DNA of 37,409 nucleotides, taken from Candidatus Merdivicinus intestinigallinarum. Lineage in GTDB: Bacteria > Bacillota > Clostridia > Oscillospirales > Ruminococcaceae. The position numbers were made by a program, and so were the translations under genes. The notes below the pieces were generated by a model. The model saw only the letters and a program-made list of their open reading frames with translations, made no database searches and was not told where the DNA came from. Positions 16,974 through 25,270 of the stretch are shown in pieces; position 1 is the stretch's first letter; each line of letters starts with the position of its first letter. Location: positions 1 to 37,409 of the forward strand of contig DVOW01000038.1 in assembly GCA_018713335.1 (NCBI GenBank), read 5' to 3'.

Positions 16974-18206
16974 ATGAAAAACAAAGCGATCAAATGTATT
17001 TCCGCCCTTCTCGTTTCCTGTATGATTTTTATGCTGTCCGCCTGCGGAAAGCAGGCGGCGGAATTTGACCCAAACTCCGATTACGATTCCATTGTGGAGC
17101 AGGCCAAAGGGCAGACCGTCACCTTTTACGGCTGGGGCGGCAACGAAGCCAATAACCGCTGGATCGACACGGTTCTAGCCCCTGCCGTTCAGGAAAAGTA
17201 CGGGATCACCCTTCAGCGGGTGCCTATGGACATTGAGCAGGTCATGGCCAAGCTGGTGGGAGAAAAGCAGGCGGGGAAAGAAAACGGCTCCATCGACATG
17301 ATCTGGATCAACGGGGAAAACTTCTATTCAGCCAAAGAAAACGATCTGCTGTTCGGGCCCGTCACCGGTTATCTGCCGAATTTTTCCAAGTATGTGGATG
17401 CCGAAGCCGACAACATCCGGTTCGATTACGGCTACCCCACGGACGGTTACGAATCGCCCTACGGCAACAACCAGATGGTGCTCATCACAGACAGCGCAAA
17501 AACATCGGAAACGCCTAAAAACGCCGCCGAATTTTTAGCCTTTGCCAAGGCGCACCCGGGGCGCGTCACCTACCCTGCGCTGCCGGATTTCACAGGCCGC
17601 ACCTTCGTGGTGAACCTGATCTACAACTTGGTGGGATATGAGCAGTTCCAAACCATGGAAGCCCAGAAGGAAACCGTCCGGGAGGCCATCGAACCGGCCC
17701 TGGACTATCTCCGGGAGCTGAACCCATACCTTTGGAACCAGGGGAAAACTTTCCCCGCCACCAGCGCCCAGGTGGACACCATGTTCGCGGACGGAGAATT
17801 GGACCTTACCATGAGCTGCTATCCCTATACTTACCTGGCGGAGGTTGAAAAAGGGACTTTCCCCGCCACCGCGCACTCCTTCATCTTTGAAAACGGCATG
17901 GCCGCGGATACGGACTTTATCGCCGTCGCGGCCAATTCCCCCCACAAGGCAGGGGCGCTTGTGGTCATGAACGAAGTCCTCAGCCCGGAAATGCAGGCGG
18001 CCCGGCTGGACATTGCAAAAATCTGCCCCGCCATCGACAGCGCCCGCATGGGCCCCGAAGAACAGACACTCTTTGAAAACGCCATGCCTTCCGGCGGCGG
18101 CACGATCCCGCTGGAAGAACTGAATGAGAAAAAACTGCCGCAGATGCCTGCAAGGCTGGTGCCTATTATTGAAGAAATCTGGCTGGAGGAGGTTGTGGGC
18201 AAGTGA
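16974..18206 (+). CDS. ABC transporter substrate-binding lipoprotein, YnjB type
   Basis: The start at ATG 16974 is chosen because GGAG (16964-16967) lies 6 bases upstream; an in-frame ATG at 16962 includes that site. A signal peptide of 23 residues ends in the lipobox LSAC, with C24 as the lipid-modified residue. The mature protein (about 387 residues) has VTFYGWGGNEANNRWID and SIDMIWINGENF, which match the periplasmic YnjB family of extracellular solute-binding proteins. It should deliver an unknown solute to the two permeases that follow. Its start lies 12 bases after the radical SAM stop, and its stop overlaps the next GTG by four bases. Confidence 0.85.
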   Translation: MKNKAIKCISALLVSCMIFMLSACGKQAAEFDPNSDYDSIVEQAKGQTVTFYGWGGNEANNRWIDTVLAPAVQEKYGITLQRVPMDIEQVMAKLVGEKQAGKENGSIDMIWINGENFYSAKENDLLFGPVTGYLPNFSKYVDAEADNIRFDYGYPTDGYESPYGNNQMVLITDSAKTSETPKNAAEFLAFAKAHPGRVTYPALPDFTGRTFVVNLIYNLVGYEQFQTMEAQKETVREAIEPALDYLRELNPYLWNQGKTFPATSAQVDTMFADGELDLTMSCYPYTYLAEVEKGTFPATAHSFIFENGMAADTDFIAVAANSPHKAGALVVMNEVLSPEMQAARLDIAKICPAIDSARMGPEEQTLFENAMPSGGGTIPLEELNEKKLPQMPARLVPIIEEIWLEEVVGK

Positions 18207-19093
18207 AACGGCGGAAATTCCCCCTTTTGCTCTTGATGCCGCTGATTTTACTGACCCTTCTTGTGCTGGGCAGCGTCATAATCTGCGGGGTCCAGAGCCT
18301 GGGCGTCATACCCTCCCTGGGCCTTACCAAGCCCACCTTGCGGTATTTCTCCGATTTAGCCCAGGGAAATACCGCCGCCTCTTCCGGCAGCCTGCTTTCC
18401 AGCGCGGGACTCAGCTTATATATTGCCTTCGCCTCCTCCCTTTTGTCTGTCTTGGCAGGCGTTTTGCTGTGCTGGGCGGTCACCTTGTGCAAAAAGGCCG
18501 GCGGGATTTTGCGGCAGCTGCTGACGGTCCCCATCATGCTGCCCCACTTAGTCGCGGCGCTGTTTACCGTGTTTTTATTCTCCCAGTCCGGCGTTTTTGC
18601 AAGGCTGCTGTATGCCCTGGGGCTGCTTCCTTCGCAGGAGGCGTTCCCATCATTGCTCTACGACCAAAACAGCGTCGGCATCATTCTGGCGTATCTGTGG
18701 AAAGGCATCCCCTTTGTCTGCTATTTTGTCCTTCCTTCCATGAGTGGGATCGAGCCGGCTTTATATGAAGCGGCATACAGCATGGGGGCCGCAAAATGGA
18801 AAACGTTTTTCCAGATCACACTGCCGATCTGCCTGCCGGCGGTTCTGGGGGCGTTTTTTATCCTGCTGTCCTATAATTTCGGCGCGTACGAGCTGCCCTT
18901 CCTTCTGGGTGCAACTTCCCCCAAGGCCCTTCCTGTGCAGGCGTATATCGAATACACCCATCCGGATCTGCTGCACCGCCCCTACGCCATGGCCATGAAT
19001 ACGGTGATGCTGCTTATTTCCCTGGTATTCGCTTTTGGATGGAAATGGGCGGATTCCCTCATTTCAAAACGTTGGGGAGGCAGTCCGCAATGA
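18203..19093 (+). CDS. ABC transporter permease (first)
   Basis: A GTG start at 18203 overlaps the stop of the lipoprotein gene. The 296-residue product has about six membrane helices, beginning with LLLLMPLILLTLLVLGSVII. The EAA loop that contacts the ATPase reads EAAYSMGAAKWKTFFQITLP, a good match to importer permeases. No ABC ATPase gene is present in the row or elsewhere in the window. It is translationally coupled to both neighbours. Confidence 0.9.
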   Translation: MKRRKFPLLLLMPLILLTLLVLGSVIICGVQSLGVIPSLGLTKPTLRYFSDLAQGNTAASSGSLLSSAGLSLYIAFASSLLSVLAGVLLCWAVTLCKKAGGILRQLLTVPIMLPHLVAALFTVFLFSQSGVFARLLYALGLLPSQEAFPSLLYDQNSVGIILAYLWKGIPFVCYFVLPSMSGIEPALYEAAYSMGAAKWKTFFQITLPICLPAVLGAFFILLSYNFGAYELPFLLGATSPKALPVQAYIEYTHPDLLHRPYAMAMNTVMLLISLVFAFGWKWADSLISKRWGGSPQ

Positions 19094-19890
19094 AGAAACA
19101 GCATCATCCTGCCGCCGCGGCAGGCATCGTCTTCTCCGGCCTCTGCATCCTGCTTCCCCTTGCGGTACTGGCGGTTTGGAGTATCTCCGCCCAATGGGCA
19201 TGGCCGGATATTCTGCCGCAAAAATTTTCCTTTCGCGCATTGGGGGAACTGTTCGGCGGATATTCCGGCGCAATGGATGCCCTTGGACTCTCTGTACTGC
19301 TGGGGCTGGCCAACGCATCCTGTTCAACAGTGGTTGGGACGATGACGGCGCGGGCCGTGGTCTTTTACGATTTCCCCGGCAAACGCTGGATATCGTTTGC
19401 GGCAATGCTCCCGATCCTGCTTCTCGGCACGGCCCTTGCCATGGGCCTGCACGTCGTCTTTCTGCGCATCGGGCTGGCCGACACCTTTGCGGGGGTCATG
19501 CTTGCCCATATCATCCTTTCCACGCCCTATACGGTGAAGCTGATGCTGGATGCCACCGAGGCGATCGGCCGTTCGTATGAAGAAGCCGCGCTGACCCTTG
19601 GCGCAAACAGCCTGCGGGCATTTTTTTCGGTGTCGCTGCCGGCACTGCTTCCGGGCATTGCGGCCTCCTTTGTCATGTCCTATATCCTCTCCTTTGGGGA
19701 TTATTTCCCCACCCTGCTGATCGGCGGAGGGAACGTGCGCACTTTCACGGTGATGATGGTACCGTATCTCCAAAGCGGCGATAGGACGATTGCGGCAGCT
19801 TACAGCGTCGTGTATATGCTGGTAACGCTCGCGGTATTTTTCATATTCGACCTTGCAGTCAAACGAAAAAAACTGATAACTGATATATAA
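19090..19890 (+). CDS. ABC transporter permease (second)
   Basis: ATG 19090 overlaps the previous stop by four bases and follows GGGGAGG. The 266-residue protein has about six membrane helices and the EAA loop YEEAALTLGANSLRAFFSVS. It is paired with the preceding permease as the second half of the importer channel. In E. coli the YnjC permease is one long protein, so the split arrangement here is a point of difference. The gene ends 15 bases before the convergent phosphotransferase gene, and no ATPase follows. Confidence 0.88.
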   Translation: MKKQHHPAAAAGIVFSGLCILLPLAVLAVWSISAQWAWPDILPQKFSFRALGELFGGYSGAMDALGLSVLLGLANASCSTVVGTMTARAVVFYDFPGKRWISFAAMLPILLLGTALAMGLHVVFLRIGLADTFAGVMLAHIILSTPYTVKLMLDATEAIGRSYEEAALTLGANSLRAFFSVSLPALLPGIAASFVMSYILSFGDYFPTLLIGGGNVRTFTVMMVPYLQSGDRTIAAAYSVVYMLVTLAVFFIFDLAVKRKKLITDI

Positions 19891-19905
19891 AGGAATGTTA
19901 AAAAC

Positions 19906-20883
19906 TCACACATTCAGCAGTTCACATAATTCCGACATTTGGTCCCTTGCGCCGCTTTGCTCACTTGCCGCTTTTTCAGGCTGGTTATATTCGCACAAAT
20001 ACACATAGGTATTCCAAAGCCTGTTCAGCAGAGTGTAGATTCCCCTGCGGATGCGGGCGGCAGGGCTTTGCGGCAGCTTCCGGCCATAGCCTTCCCAGAA
20101 GCTATCTTCCGAATAGGTCCAACGGATCGAAGAAAATTCAAAATCCGGATCTCCCCATATGGCTCTGTCCGCATCAATGATTGCGGCAAATCGGGGCTTT
20201 GGGGTATCTGCGGAAATCAATATGTTCCCAAGCTAAAGGTCAGCATGCACAAGGCGCGGCTCTTTGATTTCATCCAGATATGGAATCGCTTTTTTGAACA
20301 GCAGCCTGATTTGCGCAAGCTCTCGTTCTTCATAAATGGCAGCAGGCGCGCCGACTTGTTCCCAGCCGTATAATTCATGGAACAAGGCCTCGCTCCACAG
20401 AGCAAAACCGCCGCCCTCCTCAACTTCCATGATCCTTCCAAAGCGGGAGGCCTTGACACTGTGCAGCTTCGCAGCCGCAGCGCCGATATCCCGGCAAACA
20501 CGGACTCTGTCCTGCGAATCCAGGGTGATTTCGCTCATTGGCTTGCTCGGGATATACCGGACAAACATAAAATCACGGTCTATGATCCTTTTTGACGTGT
20601 CCACCGCTAAAATCTCGGAGGCGGGGATGCCATACTTTGCGCAAAGGGAGTACACCTGTGTTTCGGCCTCCATCAGGCGATGCTCAAACGGCATGAGCAG
20701 ACGCCGGTTCACAGGCCCGGCGCGGAGGACAACGCGTCCATACTTTATCGTTTCCACAAGATAAGTCGTGTTGAACAGGCCCCCTGTCAGCAGCTGAGCC
20801 GAGGCCATCTCAGTGTGCAGGGCTGCTGATACGATTTCGGTCAGTTCATTTTCGGATAATTCAAGATATAATGACGATCCCAT
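19906..20883 (-). pseudogene. Aminoglycoside phosphotransferase-like kinase with in-frame TAG
   Basis: Two open stretches in the same frame (20883-20236 and 20232-19906) read as one 325-codon kinase of the APH/choline-kinase fold, interrupted only by TAG at 20233-20235. Upstream are TGGLFNTTYLVET and the ADP/ATP lobe. The catalytic loop reads VHADL-stop-LGNIL, which fits HxDxxxxN if the stop were a sense codon, most simply TGG to TAG. The downstream part has the metal-binding IIDADRAIWGDPDFE. ATG 20883 is preferred over ATG 20889 because it is better spaced from AGGGGA. The most likely reading is a recent nonsense mutation or sequencing error; readthrough is possible. Substrate is unknown. 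Confidence 0.8.
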
Positions 20884-20927
20884 AGCCATTCCCCTGTTTC
20901 TTTCTGAAAATTACGTTTATTTTGTTC

Positions 20928-20956
20928 ATTATAGCATGTAACGGCGACTTTATCAA
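20928..20956 (-). promoter_or_regulatory. Sigma-A promoter of the phosphotransferase-like gene
   Basis: Minus-strand TTGATA (20951-20956) and TATAAT (20928-20933) are 17 bases apart, with an extended -10 TG. It lies about 45 bases before the start. Confidence 0.75.
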
Positions 20957-20994
20957 CGGGATCTATGAAGCAATTCAGCCCCGGGGAAGGGATA

Positions 20995-21023
20995 TTGACA
21001 AGAAAAGACAGAAGCGTTACAAT
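20995..21023 (+). promoter_or_regulatory. Sigma-A promoter of the MATE gene
   Basis: A perfect TTGACA (20995-21000) and TACAAT (21018-21023) are 17 bases apart, 39 bases before ATG 21062. No strong ribosome site is visible before that start. Confidence 0.8.
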
Positions 21024-21061
21024 AAAAACGTTAGTTTTTATCAAAAGCGAGGCTTCAGAAA

Positions 21062-22420
21062 ATGGCAAAACAACCTGTAGCCCTGACAAGCGGAAGCGTT
21101 GCCAGGGGTATGCTGCTGTTTGCGGTGCCGATTTTTTTCAGCAACCTGTTCCAGCAGCTTTATAATGCGGTGGACTCCCTGATCGTGGGCAATTTCCTCG
21201 GGGGCGAGGCCCTGGCGGCAGTCAGCTCCTCCGGGAGCCTGATTTTTCTGCTGACCGGGTTCGTCAACGGGGTGAGCCTGGGGGCCGGGGTGTTGATCGC
21301 GCGGCATTTCGGCGCGAAGGACAGCGAGGCCCTGTCCCGGACCGTCCACACAACTGTGGCCCTGGGGCTGGCGGCGGGTGCCGCCCTGACCCTCATCGGC
21401 GTGGTCCTGACTCCTCAGATCCTGCGCTGGATGGGCACGCCGGACGACGTTATCGGAAATTCCATCATCTATTTCCGCATTTATTTCATAGGCTCCATCC
21501 CGGTGGTGCTGTATAACGTGGGGGCAAGCATCCTTCAGTCGGTCGGGGACAGCCGCAGCCCCATGTGCTACCTGATCGCGGCTTCCCTGCTCAACGTGGT
21601 CCTGGACCTGCTGTTTATCGGCGGATTCTATATGGGGGTGGGGTCGGCGGCCCTGGCCACCATCCTCTCCCAGACCCTCAGCGCGACGCTGGCTTTCCGG
21701 AAGCTCTGCCGGAGCAAGGAGGCTTACGGCGTGCGCTGGCGGCAGGTCCGGTTCCATGGTCCGACGCTCCGGGCTGTAGTGGTGCAGGGCGTTCCCTCCG
21801 GTATTCAAAATTCGGTGATCTCCTTAGCGAACGTTATCGTGCAGGCCAACATCAACTCCTTCGGCGCTCAGGCCATGGCCGGGTGCGGCGCTTACAGCAA
21901 GGTGGAAGGCTTCGCCTTCCTGCCGGTCACCTGCTTCGCCATGGCCCTGGCCACCTTTGTGAGCCAGAACATCGGCGCGGGCCAATTAGACCGGGTCCGT
22001 AAAGGGACGCGCTTCGGCATCGTCACTTCGGCGGCACTTGCAGAAGTCATCGGGATCGGGATATTCACCCTGGCCCCCTTTCTCATTGGCATGTTCAACG
22101 GCGAAGCGGACGTTATTGCCTTCGGCGTACAGCAGGCGCGGACAGCGTCGCTCTTTTACTGCCTGCTGGCTTTCAGCCATTGCTGCGCCGGGATTTTAAG
22201 GGGAATGGGGCGGCCTGTCGTCCCCATGATGATTATGCTGGCCGTCTGGTGTGTGCTGCGGATCATTTACATCACCGTCACGCTGTATTTCATCCCCCAT
22301 ATCGGGGTAATCTTCTGGGCCTATCCCCTGACCTGGTTCATCAGCTCGGCGCTGTTTTGCTGGTACCTGCTCCGCACTCCCCTTCCCTCTCCGGAAAAGG
22401 GCGCGCCTGCGGGGCATTAA
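21062..22420 (+). CDS. MATE family efflux transporter
   Basis: MATE proteins export cationic or aromatic compounds in exchange for Na+ or H+. The 452-residue product has the two-fold repeat of the family with about twelve membrane helices. The first lobe shows AVPIFFSNLFQQLYNAVDSL and GGEALAAVSSSGSLIFLLTG; the second shows GVPSGIQNSVISLANVIVQ and GAYSKVEGFAFLPVTCFAMA. This resembles the NorM/DinF class common in Firmicutes. It has its own promoter and a terminator, so it is monocistronic. The substrate is not predictable; its neighbour, an aminoglycoside-kinase-like gene, is on the other strand and need not be related. Confidence 0.95.
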   Translation: MAKQPVALTSGSVARGMLLFAVPIFFSNLFQQLYNAVDSLIVGNFLGGEALAAVSSSGSLIFLLTGFVNGVSLGAGVLIARHFGAKDSEALSRTVHTTVALGLAAGAALTLIGVVLTPQILRWMGTPDDVIGNSIIYFRIYFIGSIPVVLYNVGASILQSVGDSRSPMCYLIAASLLNVVLDLLFIGGFYMGVGSAALATILSQTLSATLAFRKLCRSKEAYGVRWRQVRFHGPTLRAVVVQGVPSGIQNSVISLANVIVQANINSFGAQAMAGCGAYSKVEGFAFLPVTCFAMALATFVSQNIGAGQLDRVRKGTRFGIVTSAALAEVIGIGIFTLAPFLIGMFNGEADVIAFGVQQARTASLFYCLLAFSHCCAGILRGMGRPVVPMMIMLAVWCVLRIIYITVTLYFIPHIGVIFWAYPLTWFISSALFCWYLLRTPLPSPEKGAPAGH

Positions 22421-22473
22421 GCCCTGGGGCGGATGCCTGTCCGGGTAATCAAAAATTCTTCTGGATCAAGCTA

Positions 22474-22506
22474 CGGCGGCTTTGTGTGAATCAAAGCCGC
22501 CGTTTT
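22474..22506 (+). terminator. Intrinsic terminator after the MATE gene
   Basis: CGGCGGCTTTG (22474-22484) pairs perfectly with CAAAGCCGCCG (22492-22502) around a 7-base loop, followed by TTTT. Confidence 0.85.
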
Positions 22507-22710
22507 CGCTGAAATGGTCATCCATTGGAGCCTATCACTGCCACTCTCATCAAGTTCTCCTCCTAGTATTTGGATATACCATCAACGGACAGCTTCTGGT
22601 GCTCATCCGCAATTGCATCGAAAAATTTGAAGAAAAACCAAGCCCACCAGGAAGAACTAAAGGCCTCACGCCGCCCCCGCATAAAGTGAAAAGGAAATTG
22701 CCCGGAGCTG

Positions 22711-23073
22711 TCAGATTTTTTCCGCTAATTCATCACGCAAAAGCTCCAGGGCCTTTTTTTCGATGCGCGATACATAGGAGCGTGAAATCTGGAGCTTCTT
22801 CGCAATCTCCCGCTGGGTCAGGGGGCGGCCCCCCGTCATGCCGTACCGCAGGCAGATGATGGTCTGTTCCCGGGGAGAGAGCCGCCGGAGAATGGCTTTT
22901 TTCAGCTGCTCCGAATCGTTCTGCCGGTCGATGAGATCCGCCACATTCATATCATCCGCCATCAGGTCCATCAGCGTCAGAGGGTTGCCGTCCTTATCAG
23001 ATTCCACCGGGTCGCTGATGGACACATCCCCGGCGCTTTTTTTGATGCCTCGGAAATACATGAGGATCTCATT
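22711..23073 (-). CDS. sigK: Sigma-K, 3' half (regions 3-4) at a skin-type junction
   Basis: The open frame reads NEILMYFRGIKK, then DVSISDPVESDKDGNPLTL, RLSPREQTIICLRYGM and the region 4 helix-turn-helix TQREIAKKLQISRSYVSRIE. This matches the C-terminal half of the late mother-cell sigma factor, aligning with Bacillus SigK from 'ENEILM' on. The N-terminal part (regions 2 and core binding) is absent: upstream, the same strand enters the recombinase gene. The join lies at AATGA (23069-23073), which is also where Bacillus sigK is split by the skin element. An internal ATG at 23061 exists, but translation from it would give only a DNA-binding fragment. The gene is therefore expected to be functional only after excision or rearrangement, or to be a remnant. 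Confidence 0.88.
   Translation of the reverse strand, partial: NEILMYFRGIKKSAGDVSISDPVESDKDGNPLTLMDLMADDMNVADLIDRQNDSEQLKKAILRRLSPREQTIICLRYGMTGGRPLTQREIAKKLQISRSYVSRIEKKALELLRDELAEKI
23069..23073 (-). other. Putative skin crossover site AATGA
   Basis: The five bases encode Asn-Glu of the sigK frame and at the same time contain the TGA stop of the recombinase. The Bacillus skin element is reported to recombine at a short AATGA repeat in the same codons. A second copy at the end of the sigK 5' half would be needed and is not in the window. Confidence 0.6.
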
Positions 23074-24766
23074 TGCTATCCTCTCTTGACGGCTCCTCAG
23101 GTCCTGTCGAATCAGCGCCGTCGTGATGGAACAGGTAGATGTGCGCGTTTTCCCCGTCCCAGACGATTTTGCGGATCAACGTCCTAATGGCGGCGCGCTT
23201 CTCCTCCACCGTGTATTCTTCCATGCTTTCTCCCATAGTGGAAAGCATCTGGCGAAGCGTATCAAATTCCATGCCGGCAAGGTCATGCTGCCGCGTCATT
23301 GCGTCCAGCTCTTCCAGGCGATTTTGCAAAGACTTCCCTTTTTCATGAAGCTCGTCAATCTGTTCCAGGATGTATTTTTCCGCGTGGGCGCCCGCGGCTT
23401 TCCCCAGAGAAAGGACCAGCGCTTTGATCTGGTTTTCGTTGTTGGCGAGCTGTCCCCTTACTCTTGCCGCTTCCGCGTCATATCCCGCAAGGCGGCCGCC
23501 GATCTTCTTTTTGGCCTGGGCGATCTGTCGCGCCATAGCTTCGCTGTTTTTGCCGAGGTCTTTTACTATGTCCATGACCTTAGCGTCCAATATATTTCCG
23601 CTTGCGTTTTTCATATTGCAGATCTGACTGCGGCTGCGTTCTTTTGAAGTGCAGAGATAGGTATAAACCGGCTCCCCTGCGGCGTTTTGGCGGTTCGACA
23701 GCTTGGGGCGCATATAATCGCCGCACTTCCCGCAGTAAAGCAAGCCGGACAGCAGCGCCATATTGCTCCGGGGTTTTCGGTAGCTTTTGGACTTGTTCCG
23801 TTCCAGGATCTTCTGCGTCTGTACCCATTGCGCGCCGGGAATGACGCCCTGGTGTTTTCCCACGGAAACGATCCATTCATTCATGGGCCTTTCCTGATGG
23901 GCCTTGCCCGGCTTCTGCAATGTCCGGTTATACGCCATAACCCCATGCTTGCCGTCGAACAGCTCTTTTTCAGCAAACAGGTCGGCCTCGTTTTCAACAA
24001 GGTACCTGTATGCATCCTCGTCCGCAATCATGTACACAGGGTTTGACAAAATCCCCTTGATCGCAAAACGGGTAAAGGTCTTGCCGCGTTTCGTGCGGTA
24101 CTGCCCTGCCAACAGGAATTGGTCCGTTTTGGTGAGAGAGCCCGTTTCCAAGAACTTATCAAAAATCAGCTTGACCAGGCCGATCTCCTCGGGGATCATT
24201 TTCAGCATACACGCCTTGCGCTTTTTTCCGTCCACCGTTACATTGGAAATGCTTTCGGATTCATAGCCGGTGGGCGTTGTGCCGCCCAGCCAGCGGCCGG
24301 TTTTGGAGAGTTCGTGCATATTGTCCCGGATACGTTCCGCAATAGTTTCCCTTTCCAGCTGCGAAAAGACGGAGGCTATGTACATCATGGCCCGCCCCAT
24401 TGGGGAGGATGTGTCGAATTGCTCCCGGATGGAAATAAAATCGATTTTCCGATTGCCCAAATCTTCAATCAGCTTGGCGAAGTCGCCGATATTGCGGCTG
24501 ATCCGGTCCAGGCGGTAGACCACGATGGCCGCAAACTGCTCTTGGTGAGAATCCGCCATCATTTTCTGAAACTGCGGCCGTTCCAGCGTGCCGCCGGAAA
24601 AGCCCTCGTCCTCGTACACAAGGGCATTTTCCGCTTCATCCGCGCCAAAATGTGCGGCGATGTACTGGCGGCAAAGCTCGATCTGGTTTTCGATGCTTTC
24701 GCCCTTGCCGGTAAACTTGGACTTACGGGAATAGATCACAAACTGCTTGATCGCCTTGGTCCCCAT
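23069..24766 (-). CDS. spoIVCA: SpoIVCA-like large serine recombinase
   Basis: This 565-residue site-specific recombinase should excise or rearrange the DNA interrupting sigK. The N-terminal resolvase domain has YSRKS (catalytic S16), then IENQIELCRQY, VVYRLDRISRN and GRAMMYIASVFSQLERE, with the conserved arginines. The middle is the recombinase domain (IRDNMHELSKTGRWLGGTTPTGY). A zinc ribbon follows (LLYCGKCGDYMRP with later CNM cysteine), then a coiled coil rich in Glu, Lys and Gln (about 430-500). ATG 24766 is preferred over GTG 24769, both after AGGGAG. Its stop overlaps the sigK junction, as expected for the recombinase sitting at one end of the element. Expression in the mother cell would be expected; I cannot recognise a SigE promoter upstream. 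Confidence 0.87.
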   Translation of the reverse strand: MGTKAIKQFVIYSRKSKFTGKGESIENQIELCRQYIAAHFGADEAENALVYEDEGFSGGTLERPQFQKMMADSHQEQFAAIVVYRLDRISRNIGDFAKLIEDLGNRKIDFISIREQFDTSSPMGRAMMYIASVFSQLERETIAERIRDNMHELSKTGRWLGGTTPTGYESESISNVTVDGKKRKACMLKMIPEEIGLVKLIFDKFLETGSLTKTDQFLLAGQYRTKRGKTFTRFAIKGILSNPVYMIADEDAYRYLVENEADLFAEKELFDGKHGVMAYNRTLQKPGKAHQERPMNEWIVSVGKHQGVIPGAQWVQTQKILERNKSKSYRKPRSNMALLSGLLYCGKCGDYMRPKLSNRQNAAGEPVYTYLCTSKERSRSQICNMKNASGNILDAKVMDIVKDLGKNSEAMARQIAQAKKKIGGRLAGYDAEAARVRGQLANNENQIKALVLSLGKAAGAHAEKYILEQIDELHEKGKSLQNRLEELDAMTRQHDLAGMEFDTLRQMLSTMGESMEEYTVEEKRAAIRTLIRKIVWDGENAHIYLFHHDGADSTGPEEPSREDSK

Positions 24767-24784
24767 CACATACTCTCCCTCTGA

Positions 24785-25270
24785 AAGTTATCCTATCATA
24801 CCCTTCTATTATATTGAGAAGCTCTCACCTTTGATGTCATGTTCCGCAATTATATAGTATATTGATTACACAGCGGCAGATGTAAGCTGAGAATAAAGCG
24901 TTATACCATGTTTTTTAGAATTTTTTCAAAAATCAGGGCTTTGAGATCTTATTTAGATTTTTTCGGGATTTTTCATTTTTCTGAAACTTAAAAGATTCGA
25001 CAAAAAATAATGGGATTTGTGCACTTTTTTCATTTCCTATGTAATTTTTCCTAAAAGCTACTTTTCAATTGAAAGAATCTATGTTATAGTATAAATGATT
25101 GGAGTACCATATACCTGTTTCAAACGGGCTTTTGAACCGCTTTAGGATGCCGAAGGCTTGAAAAGGATTGGGCCTTTTCTGCTTATCAATCGATACTTAT
25201 TTATCGATTGATAAGATCCCAGCGCTGAAACGGTGCGGTGGGACAGGCGCGGACGGAAAGGAGTGTGCAC
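24785..25270. promoter_or_regulatory. AT-rich intergenic region with rex leader
   Basis: Nearly 490 bases hold no gene that I can support, and no sigK 5' half on either strand. The part to 25080 is clearly more AT-rich than its surroundings. At 25082-25090 TG-T-TATAGT is an extended -10, with TTTTCA (25062-25067) as a weak -35 17 bases before TATAGT. After it come three inverted repeats: about 25117-25137, 25160-25179 (GAAAAGG/CCTTTTC) and 25182-25215 (see separate entry). The rex ribosome site AAAGGAG ends near 25262. I looked for a Rex operator of the TTGTTAA-TTAACAA type and saw none. Confidence 0.6.
25182..25215. repeat. Perfect 14-base inverted repeat in the rex leader
   Basis: CTTATCAATCGATA (25182-25195) and TATCGATTGATAAG (25202-25215) are perfect reverse complements around CTTATT. 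It lies 56 bases before ATG 25271, downstream of the likely promoter. It could be a repressor-binding dyad or an RNA hairpin in the 5' leader. There is no T-run directly after it. Confidence 0.85.

Noticed and set aside
22482-22859. Plus-strand open frame of 125 codons after the MATE gene
   Set aside because: It begins within the terminator hairpin and overlaps the sigK 3' half on the other strand; the product has no recognised motif.
25062-25260. Rex operator before rex
   Set aside because: No TTGTTAA-TTAACAA-type palindrome was found. The perfect 14-base dyad has a different sequence.
24785-25270. sigK 5' half or a second AATGA junction in this gap
   Set aside because: I looked for the region 2 sigma sequence in translations of both strands and saw none; short AATGA copies alone are not evidence.
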